A DNA stretch of 64,000 bases from Gymnopus androsaceus JB14 (GCA_009733575.1 ML769383.1:372001-436000), one strand, 5' to 3'; numbered from the stretch's first letter, positions 36,817 to 52,100 are shown. The notes: generated from the sequence alone by a model not told the origin. Program-made: numbers and translations.

Positions 36817-38554
36817 ATGGCAGAGTCAAAAAAATTCAAAGTAGGAATTTGGTGCGTCTTCATATATACAGCTATCCTCAGTGCCTACTCACCGCATCAA
36901 ATAGCGGAGGAGGTATCGGGGGCCTCGTATGCGCTTTGGCGATTTCCCAGCACAGTGATATCGACGTGGATATATTCGAAAGTGCCAAGTCATTTACAGA
37001 GGTCGGTGCTGGGATAGGTATGATGATACCAACTCTTGGGAAGCTTGGACTTACCCATATTAGGTTTGTGGCCGCGTTCATGGGATATATTGAAGAAGCT
37101 TGGCCTCGAGGACGCGCTGCAGCAAGCTGCCCAACAACAGCTTTCAGATCTCGAAGGTAATTCCTCGTTAAATCGATCATACAAAATTCCAACGTCTTCA
37201 GTTCCAACCTTCAACTACAGAAAATCAGACCAAGCCTCAGGGATAGATATAACTACCATCTATGCAAAATCTGGTGTGTTATTTTCTGTCTTCGCCTTTG
37301 CATGTATTAAAATTTTACCAGGTGGATTATTGTCTTTTTATCGACCTGATTTTCAAAACGTTCTCTTACAACATTTACCTTCTACCTGCAACCTGCATGT
37401 GAGCAAGCGGATCAGGTCTTATTTTATCTTAGAATCGGGACGCATTGAATTAGCATTCGAAGACGAAACCACAGCTATCGTCGATGTGTTAGTGGGCGCC
37501 GATGGAATCAAGTCTGCAGTGCGTCGAACTCTACTCACTCAAGAAGCACAGAATTTCAGACAACGCGGGAGCATATCTAGAGCGACGGAGGTCCAGTCCT
37601 CCGTCGATGCTATATGGAGCGGCATCGTTGCATACCGCACTGTTATACCGAGCGACTTGCTTGGTAAACACTATCCAAATCATCCAGTACTCACCCAGCC
37701 TACACATGTAAGTAGCTCTCTTATGACTCTCTATGAATGACTGAACTTTCTTTCAAGTATCTGGGTCGCAATACCCATGTCATTTCATATCCTGTTGCGC
37801 AGGGCCGGCTAGTTAATTTCGCGGCGTTCCACGCTAGGTATGACTTGGATGATACAACATTTGAGGGGTCTTGGAACTCCACAGTGCCCAAGCAGGAGTT
37901 AACAGACCTTTTCCGGGGATGGGAACCCAGTGTGCGCGCTCTTGTTGAGGTAAGGCAGATGTGGCAGTAAATTGGGAGAGCTCTGGCTGAATATATCTGT
38001 GCAGTGCGCTAGCGACCCTTTGAAGTGGGCGATACATACTGTCAAGCCACTAAATTCCTATGTATCCAGTACCGGTGCGGTGGCGCTTCTAGGAGACGCT
38101 GCCCACGGAATGGAACCTTTTCAAGGTATTTAAGCCATCGCCAGTGAATACTCTGTTACGGGCAATAATCAAAATTTAAGGTGTGGGCGCTGGGAACGGC
38201 ATTGAAGTGAGCTCGAGAGTTGACATACAGCTTCCATTCTCATTGACTTATCATTATTATCAGGATGCATACGTTCTCGCCGCTGTTCTGGGACATCCAA
38301 AAACAAGAAAGGAGAATCTGAACCAGATGCTGTCCGTGTACGATGAAATACGTCGACCTTTCGCAACCGACATTGCTTACCGAAGCCGGGAAGCTGGGAA
38401 AGCTTTCGCCTTGCATATCGAGAACCAGGAGTTCGATGCATCCAAATTACAAGACTTGCAACAACTTATGGAAACGGTCAGGGAACGCTGGGAGTACTGC
38501 TGGAATACTACACTTAATATAGACATAGACATAGACTTGAAGCTTGCACCATAG
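36817..38554 (+). CDS. FAD-dependent aromatic hydroxylase-like monooxygenase
   Basis: A class A flavoprotein monooxygenase of the salicylate-hydroxylase/zeaxanthin-epoxidase superfamily, using NAD(P)H and O2 to hydroxylate small, often aromatic substrates. The spliced start is MAESKKFKVGICGGGIGGLV (Rossmann GxGxxG form GGGIGG). It continues VDIFESAKSFTEVGAGIG, GLWPRSWDILKKLGLEDALQ, RPDFQNVLLQHL, the DG motif LVGADGIKSAVRR and the second FAD motif ALLGDAAHGMEPFQGVGAGN, then DAYVLAAVLGHP. Eight or so introns, all readable as GT-AG. The FAD-site GD motif has GMEPFQGVG instead of the more common AMxPHQGxG, a mild variation. Stop TAG at 38552-38554, 81 bases from the convergent gene. No cluster of biosynthetic genes surrounds it, so the substrate is unknown. 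Confidence 0.9.
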
Positions 38555-38635
38555 ATAGAAATGTACACACGTATAGAATTGCTCCTAGATTCAAGTCAAG
38601 CGCACATAGAACGTAAATAGATTTACATGAACAAA

Positions 38636-41600
38636 CTAGCGCTTGTTACCAGCTCTTCTAGCCTTTGGAATATGCGATTTCTCTGTTTCCGATTCCGATC
38701 CAGAGTCCGAGCCAACATCATCATAGGCCTGACTCAAGGGCCCATACATATCTTCCTTCGAGTTCTTGGGAGTCGAAACAGAATGTGGCTTGAAGCCAGT
38801 GAAAAACTTGTTCTGGCTGGCGATTTGAGATAAACCGCGGTACGCTGTGGAACCTCTCCTGGGAGACCGAGCTGTAATGGTATTCTCTACTTCGTCTTCT
38901 TCTTCAGAATCTTCTTCCAGACGAGCGACAGTAGGCATGGTATCGACCCCGATATTGTCTGTGTCGACGTCGAGATCCTGGAACTGGGAGTATGGAAAAT
39001 CGACTTGGCTTTCGCTAGCGATGAAGAGAGGGATACCGGAGTCTAACTCGGATGCAACAACTAGTGGATCCCGCCCCCATTCAGGACTTGAATGTAGTTC
39101 ATCTACTCCATGCGTCGAGTCTGCATCTACTGTCGATGAGGGGCCAGCATTCAGCGTTGTCCACAAAGAGTCCAAGACCTCCGAGGAACCGTTTTCCCCA
39201 GCTGTCTGAGCAGCATTAGTGGATGCCGCTCGGTCTGGATGAGATGATGAACGTAAGCGTCTCGGAGACGGCGGAGCACCCGGTGATGAGGCAATGGGAG
39301 CTTGCTTGGATCGACTCTTGGTCAACCTGACCACACTCTCTCTGATATCGGCCTCGTGCTGAGAAATAGGCTGGGAGTTGGCTTTTCTAGTAGACCGACG
39401 AGGCAAGACGGCCTCAACTTTCAAAGGTGTTTTGGCAGTCGAGCGCCCATTAGGCTGAGAAGTAGCTGGAAGTGTTGTTTCGATAGGACTGCGTGCGCGA
39501 GGAGATGGGATAACTGGTTCAATAGGATCGTGTTCTTCGACGGGAATAGTCTGTGATGCGCTGGGCCGACGCTCGCGCTCAGATCCACGAGCGGAGCCAT
39601 GAACATCAGCCGCCTGCTCGTTGACCGCGGTGCTAGAATCTGAAATTTCCGCAGAGCCACCCGCGATCCCTTCGTGTACAGCAGAACTGATCTGACCGGG
39701 GGAAGTAGCGACATCACTGGATGGCACTGGCACGGATTCTGCGTTTGATTAGATGGGCCCGAGTCCGAAGGATTCGAGATCCCTGACGAGCTCTCGTTAG
39801 GAGGGTTGGGAATGTCCTTGGATTCAGATTCCGCCTTGTCAGAAGCAGACTCCTCACCCGCTTCATCTGAATCCGACCAAGCAGAAGCTCTGGCCAAAGA
39901 TCGATGGGCGGATTTTGGTTTTACAATTGGGTCCTCCTCCAAGACTACGGCATTCCGTCTAGGACTAGAAGTAGTAGCGAGGGGCAGGATAATGTCAAGA
40001 GTCAGCCGCCGTTTTCTCGGCCTCGAATAAGCTGGTCTAAATCAATATGAGCGTATGGATCAGGATCGTTGGGCGTAGGAAGAGACTGTGGGACGGGTTT
40101 TAGGGGGTTGGTGACCAGCTGTCTATCACCATCATCATCATCGTCACTGGATTCGGAAGAGATAGGCGCAACAGATGCAATGGGGACAGAAGCAGTCTTT
40201 GAAGCAGAAGGTGGATTCGCGACAATTTTATTCGGCTTGGAAACAGCCTTCAGACAAATTTTGTCGATATATGAAGAAAGAAAATAATGAGCCCCAAGAA
40301 AAAATACGACCGCGAAGGGATGAGAATCATACCCGTTCCGCGCCACTTTTTGCAGCTTCAAGAATTTCCGTTGAACTTGCCCCCTTTCTCAATGGTTGTG
40401 TACAAGTAGCTCGCTCCATAGCAAGTTCGATAGATTGCTCTACCGCGGCTCTTTTTTCGGCACTCAGTTCACTTTCTATGAAAGGTTTCAACATCTTCAT
40501 GTACCAAGTCTTGCGGTAAGCTTACCGCCCTCCTTCTTACTCTCTTTGTTCTTTTTTCGCTTAGCTTTCCCTGTAGTGTAATGATCAGCGAAGACTCTAC
40601 AAGTGGACTGAGAACCGTACCCTCAGACTGCTCCGCCTTTTCAGATGTCCCGTTGAGAATTGGTTCGGCGACTTTTCCTGGTAAAGACTCAGTACAGCAA
40701 GCGTAGATGGTTCATGCTGCCTACCATTTGTTTTTTGTTCTTGAGGTTTCGTTTTGGGATTTGGACCTATTGAATTGATGTTGTTTCACACAAACAAACA
40801 CAGCTAGACGAGATCACTGACCTCCGGTTGAATTTTTGGGTTTCGTGCGCTTGGCTGCTCAAATAAATGTTATATAAATGCATGAAATCTTCTGATAAGG
40901 TCTAAAACTCACGAGGCGGAGCGTCGTTACCTGAGGCAGCAGCTTCATTAAGCCCAGTTGCAGAACCTGCAGAAGTATGTCACATCATGAAAAAGAATAA
41001 AAAGCTTGATAGACATACCATTTATTGTATCAGCTAATTGTTGGTGAAATCCACCATTGGCATCTGCTACATCATTCTGGACTTTTGCTTTCTTGACTTT
41101 TTTGGTAGTCGGTGCACCGGCTGCTTCATCTGCTATATTTTCTCTCCTTTTCCGTTTCTTTTTAGGGATAGGTTCTCCTTCGTTAAGCCCATCCTCCAGA
41201 GGTTCAGTGCTAGGCCCGGCCTCCGTTTCAGCCGGTTCAGCGTCAGTGGCCCGAGCCTTCTTCTTCGATTTGGGTGGCTTTTTAGAGGGTGGCTCTGAGG
41301 GCTCTGGATTTTCGGGCACGTTTGTGGTACCATTAACATCATTATCATCGAGTGATACAGTACTAGGATCGGCCTCCGCTTCCCCGGGTTCAGCGTCTGC
41401 TTTCTTAGCCTTCTTCTTTCCTTTGGTTGGCTTTTTAGATGGTCCTGGATCAGGTCTGTTTTCGGAAGCATCTGTGGTGTCATCGGCAGGCGGTAGAGTA
41501 CTAGACTCTTCCACCTCGATGGATTCAGTGTCGGTAGCTCTAGCCTTCTTCTTCTTCCCTTTGGGAGGCTTAGTAGGAGGTGGTTCTGAGGACGGTGGAT

Positions 41601-42290
41601 CTTGTTGATTTTCGGAAGCGTGTGCGGGATTCATGAATAGGTGCAACGGGATATATGATGATAGGACTCGAGTGAGAGCCTTCGGAAGTCGAAGCGTCAA
41701 CTGTTGGAGAAGATGAAGTCAAAGAGACTCGTCGCTTGTTCGGAGGAACATTTTGAGCGTCCAAGAATGTGACCTTGCGCTTTCGCATGGCCGAAGGATT
41801 GATTTCAGGTGATGCAGAAGCAGCATTACTGTTATTGTCGTCGGAAGAAGACTGTACGATATTGAGCGAGAGAAAGGCTTGCGTTTTAAGAAACTTACAG
41901 TGGGTTCAGTCGTGACTCGTACGTCTACAGCCATTTTCGAATGGGCAACTGCATAAAACGCGTCGAAATCGTCCTCTAAGAGCGGATGAGCAGGTTTGAA
42001 GAAAACATGGTCGATTAAACGCACCATCCTCGAGATCAACTATGGTTTCTCCACGAAGCTGAGCAAGGTGAACATTCGTGGATTCGGGAAGCCCAAGCTT
42101 TCTTCGTACGACGTCCTTCGTCTCATTCAGTGTCTCTTCTGTATGAAAAGTTGGATCAATATGGAAAGAATGAGCCACAATGATACATACCCTTGAAAAG
42201 CCTATCGAACGTTCTGTTCGCTACATGATAAGTTATCCTCGGTATATTTGTTTCACGCTTTCTTTTCCCTGGAGTTTGGAGGACGTCCAT
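38636..42290 (-). CDS. Large disordered nuclear protein with ubiquitin-like N-terminus and internal Lys-rich repeats
   Basis: Start chosen at 42290: MDVLQTPGKRKRETNIPRIT, then YHVANRTFDRLFKE; a 49-nt intron joins ETLNETKDVVRRKLGL, VHLAQLRGETIVDLED and DDFDAFYAVAHSKMAVDVRV, which has the spacing of a ubiquitin-like/PB1 fold. Next come KRKVTFLDAQNVPPNKRR and three imperfect repeats of roughly 45-50 residues (41620-41170) of the form PPxKKPxKxKKKARATDAEP followed by an acidic stretch and PSTxxL. More exons include PNKIVANPPSASKTAS, acidic SSESSDDDDDGDRQ and NDPDPYAHIDLDQLIRG. The C-terminal 365 residues (from about 39733) are Ser/Pro-rich and end KSHIPKARRAGNKR at stop 38636. Basic clusters suggest the nucleus. 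Two junctions (about 40010-40030 and 39735-39760) change frame and I could not place introns with certainty. Family not recognised. Confidence 0.75.
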
Positions 42291-42372
42291 ATCCGAGGTC
42301 GCGTTAAGCAGTCAGTGGCGGTTGTGGCCAAAAACAAACAAGCGCGCAAACAACAATCTTAATCTCGGACCA
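42291..42372. promoter_or_regulatory. 82-bp divergent promoter (nuclear repeat protein / complex I subunit)
   Basis: Start codons at 42290 (minus) and 42373 (plus) leave only 82 bases. The sequence has no clear TATA box. Co-regulation is inferred only from spacing. Confidence 0.5.
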
Positions 42373-42712
42373 ATGGCTGGCCCCGGTTCGTCTTCAGTAT
42401 TCTCGCTGAATTGGTTCTTATTACTGGCAATTAGCATCAGGAGGATTTCATCCTCATCTACCAGGTTTCAAATACAACTTTCTAGCCAAGGGTCTAGGAG
42501 CAACGATGTGGTTTTTCATGTTTTATCGTTTCCGGTACGTCTCGTGAACGCTTAATTTCTTTGCCAATTGCTCATTCGAACCCTTCAGTAAAGACGGGGG
42601 AAAACTTTTGGTCTGTATCCCTGAAGATATTTCGACCATGGCATTGATTCTTTGCTTGTAGGGGCACCATCCATTCGAAGGACACGGTGACGGGCATGAC
42701 GAACATCACTAG
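42373..42712 (+). CDS. Small complex I accessory subunit (NDUFB2/AGGG-like)
   Basis: Four short exons, too small to show as one frame. 42373-42385 (MAGP + G) is joined across a GTTCGT...CATCAG intron to 42441 onward (GGFHPHLPGFKYNFLAKGLG, ATMWFFMFYRFR), then KDGGKLL, then GHHPFEGHGDGHDEHH and stop TAG at 42710-42712. The protein is about 60 residues, with one membrane helix around ATMWFFMFY, a basic flank on one side and a His/Gly/Asp-rich tail. The pattern GxMWFWxxWRF followed by a His/Pro-containing tail is that of NDUFB2 in the membrane arm of NADH:ubiquinone oxidoreductase. All introns are GT-AG. Identity is inferred from the short conserved core. Confidence 0.78.
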
Positions 42713-43358
42713 TAGACATAACAAACCTTGCAATCGAGTTTTCTTCTCCAACCTGTAACTTATATTCTTGCGCTGTCCCAGTATAGAACGATTATCTCCT
42801 TGTTCTCTGTGGTGAAGCTCTGGGCAAAGAAATTGACTTTGTATGTTTTCATCGACGTTCTTACTTCCTTTACCAACTCTGTTTTCCCTAAAATTCCGAA
42901 ACATCTTCGTGCGTGCGCTTCTCTGTTATGCATCGGACCTCACGCATTCTTCGCGAATCATATGTTCCATCCAATTTCGTTTCGTTTACGGTTTGAAGGC
43001 CTTCCTTTGCTGTGAAATGTACCCAGAATCGCGCTGATTTCCTTGTTGCGATCATGATCCATCATTCATGAGCAGTAATCTGCGGCTGCTTTCAATCATC
43101 GTTGCCTTGCACTTAGAAGCGGCAAGGCCGCTCTAAGTAAGATCTCTGCTCATTCTATCGAACAGGCGGGTCCTGTGGGAACATGGTTCCTGCTGCGGAT
43201 TGACTTTCTTGACTGAATGGACTTTTGAATTCTCCAGTCTCCTGAAGTATTTTGGTAAGAGACCTCAGTCAACTGACCGACTAACTCTCACACCTTTGCT
43301 TTCTTCACTAGTGTCCCTATGGTATCCCGAGCTGCTATCTCTTAAACCAACTCTTATC
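42713..43358. other. Intergenic region, no supported gene
   Basis: Frames at 42728-43037 have no motif. A small stem-loop, CTTAGAAGCGGC / GCCGCTCTAAG, lies at about 43110-43137. The right part is the arrestin-like gene promoter. Confidence 0.4.
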
Positions 43359-44791
43359 ATGTCCCTTCCACCAAGCTACGCGGACTCCTCTTCCCTTCCC
43401 TGTTATTCAAGCTCCCTTCTCCAGGGTGAAGAAACGGTCGCGTTCACGCCGAGAGGAAATACGCGCTCAACTGTTTCGCTGAAACCTGATAAAGACCTGC
43501 AGTTTCATGACTATCATTCTCAAAGGCCAAAACCCAGCAGAAGATTTCCCTGTATACGGTCGGGGCTCTACCATAACTGGAGAAGTGGAGCTCAAGGCCA
43601 ATGCGTCCGTGCAAAGCGTGTCAGTCCAGGTGCTGGCCTTTTTTCTTCGGGCTTATCTGTGCTAAATTTTTCTTAGCTCAAAGGTCGTTTATCTGCATCA
43701 ATATCCGACTCGGGCTCATTGACGATTCCCGTGGTGTCGGAAAGGGTTGTGCTATGGTCTCAGGACCCGGCGCGTTGCGACCTCTGCCCGAGTGTTCTTC
43801 CGTTGGCTTTAACCTTCCCCCAAACATTTACCCACTTTGAACTCACACGACCTATACCGCCCACTTTCAATGAGGCATACTATCAAACTCCTATAGTTAC
43901 CGCAAGCTGTTCATATGTCCTGAAGTTCACCGTCCATAACCGCGCGTCCAAGATGGCATTTTGGAAACCTTCGAGATCGTAAGCGTCATTAGCCTGCTGT
44001 TCCGCCCACTCGTTTCTTAGCTGCTTCAGATATTCATTTCCAGTGGAGTACCTTCCGAGATCAAGGCCACACCGTCCCATAGCTCACATTGACCGATTTC
44101 TGTCATCTTTGAAGCATGTCCCCGAAGACTGGCTGCAAATTGAATCTGTCATGCGTACCTCCAGTGTAGATGTGAAAGCTATATCGTGTCGAGTAAGCTG
44201 CGAGTTCGATCGTTGGTTGACCTCTGTTGATCTTGTCGTGAATTAGTTCTTTATACCCTCTGTTGGGGCTTATGCCCTCTCTGATTCCATTCCATTTCAC
44301 ATACAACTCTCTTCTACGCCAGCCACATTACGGTACTTGTTACCCGAATCAGAATTGACAGACTCGGAACCTTCGACCGTGCGGGTATACCTTACTCGCC
44401 AAATGATGGTGGAGGTTAACAAGAAATGTTGGCGGACTGAAATACTAGGCGAGGGGAAAGTGAGAGCCATTGCACCGCCCGCAGATGGCGTTTTTTCGAA
44501 TGATGATAGCGAGATGTACGTCGACTTTGAAGGTCAAGTTTGTTGTCACTCTCCGAAAAAGAAAGTGCGATGCGGAGGATTCAACTCGGGGACTGTTATA
44601 GTCAAAGTAAGTCGGCTGAACCTGGCCTTTTGAAACGAGTTTACGCTCGCCACTAGGACTTTCTCGTCTTTTCCCTTCAAGCTGCCAATCCAAGATCTTC
44701 TCCTTTGATAAACCACCATTACTCACAGCCCATAAAGTTAGTGACAGATTCATGGATTGACGACTCTACGTCCCATCCATCGGATATCTGA
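43359..44791 (+). CDS. Basidiomycete arrestin-like protein
   Basis: Alpha-arrestin-related proteins recruit ubiquitin ligases to membrane transporters; this basidiomycete branch is uncharacterised. Start at 43359: MSLPPSYADSSSLPCYSSSL, LQGEETVAFTPRG. Spliced exons then give VYGRGSTITGEVELKANASV, LPLALTFPQTF, YVLKFTVHNRASKMAFWKPS, LPRSRPHRPI and VRVYLTRQMMVEVNKK, CWRTEILGEGKVRAI. The last exons give VKDFLVFSL, SQPIKLVTDSWID and stop TGA at 44789-44791. The N-terminal PPSYxxxxLPCY and the C-terminal PIKLVTDxW blocks are hallmarks of the group. The N-terminal PPSY is itself a PY-type motif for HECT ligase WW domains (inference). About five introns. Confidence 0.87.
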
Positions 44792-45345
44792 GGTTGTTTG
44801 ACGCGACATCATGTATGTTGCATGTATGTATGCTATACTTGTATTATGTTATATCTTTCAAAGACCAGGCCCAGGGCTACTCAGGCCAGGGACGTCTGCC
44901 AGAAACAGGAGAAACGCAGGAGAAACCGAAAAAACTTGCCCAGCCGGAGTTGATGAATGAATTGACAGGGGAATGTATTGTAAATGCATATGGACAGGAG
45001 GTATGATAAGCACAGAGGAGATAATATAAAAGGCAAGCACGTTGTTTAAGAACCTCAGTTAAGACCGGACACAGAATCCATCGACCACGACGTCTTTCCA
45101 CCTCGGTCCTTACAAGCGAAAGCCCTGGATCCAACCCAAGCTCAGTACATTTACAATCACTGAGGAGGGACCAAGTGAACCAAGTGACTTGGATTTCGAC
45201 CAGGTTCATCGCAGACGTCATACTCCAATTAAGCGTGCTTCTTCCTTTCCTTCTCCAACCACCACCGCTTCTCCAATCCTTCTCAGTCTCAGGCAAGTTT
45301 TCCTCTCTTTTACTTTTATTTTTCCTGATCAACAATCGCTTCAGC
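44792..45345. other. UGP1 promoter and 5' leader, with a possible GC-AG leader intron
   Basis: 554 bases. CAG|GCAAGT at 45293 and CGCTTCAG ending 45344 would define a 52-nt GC-AG intron ending one base before the UGP1 ATG. The upstream frame (...DLDFDQVHRRRHTPIKR...) is open and resembles a UGP N-terminus, so the true start could lie in it if the intron is not used. Confidence 0.45.
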
Positions 45346-47346
<2,001 letters not shown>

Positions 47347-47675
47347 GCGTCGAAGCTGCTTTTCTGATACCCAAGATTGGAAACTTTTTAGATGGGTCTG
47401 TTTTTTTTTCGGTTTTGCAGGAGGATAAGAGAATCTTACAAACGCTGGAATTGAAACCGTTGGACATTACAATACGAATAAACTATCGAAATAGCCTCCG
47501 AATATATACGCACCCGCGCCGTTCAACTCGTGCTAGTTCAGCTATTTTGTGTAAAGTTCTCTTTGCGAGCGTTCTTTAGACCCTCGCAGGGTGGTACCGA
47601 AAAAATTCACATTCTTAATTAATTAATTAATAGAATATCAGAGTAGGCGTTCTAATCATCGAACTGCAGATTAAA

Positions 47676-49168
47676 TCATGAACTGATGCCCTCCAACCTT
47701 GTCCTCGTATCCGGCGCAGGGCTTGTGGTTATGTCCCAAGTTGATATGCCATTGATAGTCGTGAACACCTCTTTGTTTTGTTCAGACGACGGTGTCTCGC
47801 CTGTTGTCATATCTAGCCCTTGTAGGTTGAGAATTGCGCGGCATCCCTAGACTTGAGTCAGAACCAAGAACCAAATGAAGGAGCTCGCGTACCGCAGCAG
47901 ATACCAACGAAATGAAAAACCTGTAATTATAATGATATACCGATGTGAGGAAGCCTTTGAACAAGAAACGAGAGCTCAATTCACTGACGGATATATGAAC
48001 ATAACCGGAACAGCATTTCTGCCTGCAGAAACACCAATTGAAACCATTCCAACTACTCAGAACATGTCAACAAGTGCAGGGCAATAGACTGGAGGAGTAA
48101 TACCAGATATCGCAGCAAATACTTTTAAATTGTCTCTGTTCAGTATGGAAAATAGTGGTGGCCGTGCAAACGTATAGCGACGAAGATCCCAGTATGTGCG
48201 TTTCCAAGCGAGCCCTTGGATAACCAAGTGGGTGGCTATTTCTCCAATTCTGCATTGATTAGAGCATGTTAGTACACTGGTATGCAACACACACAAGTGC
48301 ACTTTGGTCTGAGGCCTCACATAAAAAGCATGACAGGATTTCCATTAGGACGTTCGCCTACAGACATTGTTGATATGCAATTATCAGTGAACGTGAATTG
48401 TGGATTATCCACTCCATTCCAAGTCCTTTGAATTAATCTGAGTTAGAAAGAGGGTTACTAGATAGATATTAACTTACATATATATTGATCCGGCCATCTT
48501 TCCTGTAAGCATCATTGAGAGAAATGCGCCCATTTTTAGACTTTGCTCGTACAAAGCGAATACTAATGAATATAGGAAATCAACAGTGGGAAGCCGGTAA
48601 GCACAAGCGAATAGCAGACCTCGAACACTGAATGTGCAGGAATCAGTTATCAGTGGCTGTAAGTATTGGAGACTGATAGTGATAGACATGCCTCATAATC
48701 AACTCTAGGATCAACAGCATACTATAACATGTTGCGGCTTGGAAAATCTGCCAAGTCATACAGACTTCTTCTGTCGGTCGCTGGTGATTACGAAACCTAA
48801 CTGTCCATATACTGGTAAGAGCAATGCTTGCACTGTAGCATAGAATTCAGAGAGTCGAATTTAGGACGTGATAGCTACACACATGTGGATTGAGAATGCG
48901 AGATATCTCGCCAAGATGAAGAGAGAGCGCACAAACGTCGGTCTCTTGAAGTTTAAGCTGCTGCTGTAATGGTTATTAGCATTAGAGATCGATCATCGAG
49001 GACTAGGTGCACTCACTTCCATACATATTCCAGCTCCTTATGTCTGGTGAGAAAGCTATCGCAGCTCGTAATTAGCAACCCGAATACTTGATGGTACTAT
49101 GGCTTTAGTTTTGTGAGGATTGAAATGTTTCTTCGGAAAATACCTGACGCAGCGATCTGGGCTCGCAT
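47676..49168 (-). pseudogene. DUF6533-like membrane protein, copy B (decayed)
   Basis: Same gene family and exon order as copy A but on the minus strand. Start MRAQIAAS at 49168; hydrophobic exons include MSITISLQYLQPLITDSCTF and DFLYSLVFALYEQSLKMGAF, then LSMMLTGKMAGS. The C-terminal exon is FLFKGFLTSVYHYNYRFFIS with a stop at about 47676. Relative to copy C one base is missing where IQLSEFYATVQ is encoded (about 48845), shifting the frame. One intron donor is GCATGT. It begins the same-strand repeat array on the right of the window. Confidence 0.68.
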
Positions 49169-52100
49169 TTCAAGAAGGTGTGAAATGAAGGAAAGGGAAG
49201 GTAAAAGAAGCTTGGCCTGCAGTTGATTTCATGGACCTTCCTATGGAATTAATAGATCAGGGTGATGATCGGAGCATGGGAAAAATTATGAATACTGTAA
49301 GAAGTAAAGTATTGGGCGCCACAAGGGTACATCACGTGCCTGGGCGCTTTAGCAGGAAATTAAATTTTTATGTAAGATACGCGCAGAATTTGCGCAGAAT
49401 AGGGTTGCGTAAGAAACCTCTGGAGGGTTTTCGACGAGGTTATATACCCAAGGCCTCCGGAGGGGGGGGTTTTTCACAGGTTTAAAACGGATTTGGACAA
49501 GAAGTGAGACTCTCCTCCGAGTCAGAAAGCACTATAATGATAAGTATATAACCGATATAAATCTTTTGGGTTTTGGCTGGAGCTTGGCTCCGCGCCTCCT
49601 CCCCGTTGTAGATGGCGAGGCCCGGACCCGCAGATTCAGAGGCTGACGGTTGTGGTTGGAAGCAAAGATTTGAATGAGTGTGCCGGCCGAATCGGCGGCT
49701 AAGCGCCTCTCATCGTCTCTGCTTGTCCTCTGATAAGCCGCCTTTGGTGACAGTGTCAGGGATTTATCATCAAACGTACGGGCTCTGTCTGCGATTCCAT
49801 TTCTGGCTCCGGACCCAAAACATTAAGCGTATACTGCCGCTCCACAGTTTCTTGGAAAAACCAAGTTATAGTAGTAAGTACCTAGTTCGTACAGTGCAGC
49901 CTATCTGCATTGTAGTCTCTATGGCGTTTGAATCGTGAAAATCGGCCAGGGCGTAAACGTGCTACAGTAACAAGTAGTATCGCTGCTCAAAATTGGGAGA
50001 AAGAAACGAGAGATTCAACTTGAAAACGGCCCAGTAGAAATAAATGCACTGTATTCGTTAACAAATGCCAAGCCTGTCTGGATTGTGTGACGGAAGATGC
50101 TCAGCTATGCTCAGGTGCAAATTCAAGTTAGACTGCAACATAAATACTCATTGCTAAATAATGTAAGTACATATTAATTGGTTAAACCGTTTATTATTAT
50201 GCTCGCAGACAATCACCTATTGGGCCAAAATCAAATATATGACAGGGTTGGGAGGACGGAGGTCTGGAGTATGTAGTTTCGAGCTGGCACAACCTAATGG
50301 CTCGCCAGCAGCCCTGGAACCAGTGAGAAGGAGCTACGCGAAGAAGAAGGATCCGATGGTCGTACTTCATTAGCCGGCGCCCGTCTCACTGACTCTCAAT
50401 ATGGTCACCCGGCCCGTCACCGAAAGTTCCTTCCCCTCCCTGCTGACGGAGACGCTGCAGAGGTAGGGGTCGCGTTTGGAAGGCAGGGCTGGGGGGTGGA
50501 GCGGAGGAGGAGATCCAATGGCAAGTTAGGTTTACAGGGTGCGCTAATCTGCAGTAGACCCAAAGTAGACCTATCTTTCCTTAACTTATCCGCTATTGCC
50601 TCGCTCCTGCTTCCCTGCTTTCCCGGCTCCCTTTCCCTCTGTTCCATCCCATCCGCTCCGAACACTCAGGCGATCCAACCTACCTCGAACCTTAAAGAAA
50701 TCCGGGGCACAAGTTGCAAATAAATATCAAACCCGTTCAATTGACGGCGGAGCTACATGTAAGCGTATAAGGGCCGATTATCAGGATGTGCTATGGGGAA
50801 TGCCTCGAATTCCGTGAACCTCTATCTGCATTTCACCTCTCCTTCGATTCTTCGTAATTTGTTGATCCTCCTTCTAATGTACCGCCGTCTCCCTTTCTTA
50901 CCGCCTATATTTCTACTTCACAGATATCGAACTGGGTCTTTTTATTTTATCCTTGGCATTTTACGTTCCTTTCTTCTTTCTGAATGATTCTGTGTTTGGG
51001 CTGTGGGTGATAATGGAAAAACCTATATTTTGTCGAGAAGACATTGGGATAATTTCCAGTTTGGTAGGATGCGTTTTTTTGTTAATTTATTGTGGCAATG
51101 AGCACCTAATTTAAATACAGGCTTGTTGGACCTCATTGAAGACCGACCTTTCTTCCTTGCTCAGTGAAGCTCTTTACACGTTAATCAAGGCAATTGGTGG
51201 CGGTCCTCTCATCTTTCGCTCTTTGCAGAGTCAAGAGTTGTGATTTCAACAAGACTCGGGCATATTAATAGTCATTCTTCGCCGGATGATGCTGGGACAA
51301 GAACGATTGAGCGGGACGATATATCTTGCTCACATGTAATCTTAGTGGTACTGACCTTTTGCTTTCAGGTTGCAAGCTTCTTGGACTGCGAACTCCCATA
51401 AATTAGTACTTAGATTCAAATGATGGGAATTGTAGCACTGCGAGATGCAACCATTCAGTGTTGATTTGTGCGCCAGACGGACATTACGGGCTTTCATGCT
51501 GCACTACCCAATTTGGTCGCTTCCCATGTAGCACCAGCATCGACTTTTCCTCCTACTTCGATGTCTGCAACGGTAGCAGCACCAGTATCATGTCTCATCG
51601 GTCAATCTCCAAATCTGTTGCGGTACACCCGACTTCGACACTGCGCCAGCACTCACAAATAAAGCCCGCTTGTAGTAGGACATGAAATTTTGATTCCTCG
51701 AAGACAAAATGCAAGGGAAGGCTGCTTTGGAACGGCAGTACATTGTTTCTTCTTTCGTTTTAGCTCTACAAAGCTCAATTGTATACAAAAACCGAGGTCA
51801 ACAAGAACCTACACAATTCTCAGGTTCTGCTCACGATGACCCTGGCTCGAATTACTTACATCTCGCGCATGCTATAAAATTCAGTGGGATAGTTCAACGG
51901 TGACTACTCTTGACTACTGTACCAGTACGATTCGGATCAGTGGGTGGCAAGGGCTCAGTGACACCCCTCGGAAAATCAGAATCCCATGGCAAGCCGAACT
52001 GGTCAAAATCTGACCGCAACGCATCGAATCTGGATCTTTTGCCCTGTAGAGCATATGCGATTTTGGCGGCTCCTACGACGCCGTTGAACTCGCGTAACGC

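Noticed and set aside
41057..41608. A 183-codon plus frame opposite the Lys-rich repeats.
   Set aside because: Antisense shadow of the repeat codons; the minus frame carries the repeat pattern and joins to neighbouring exons.
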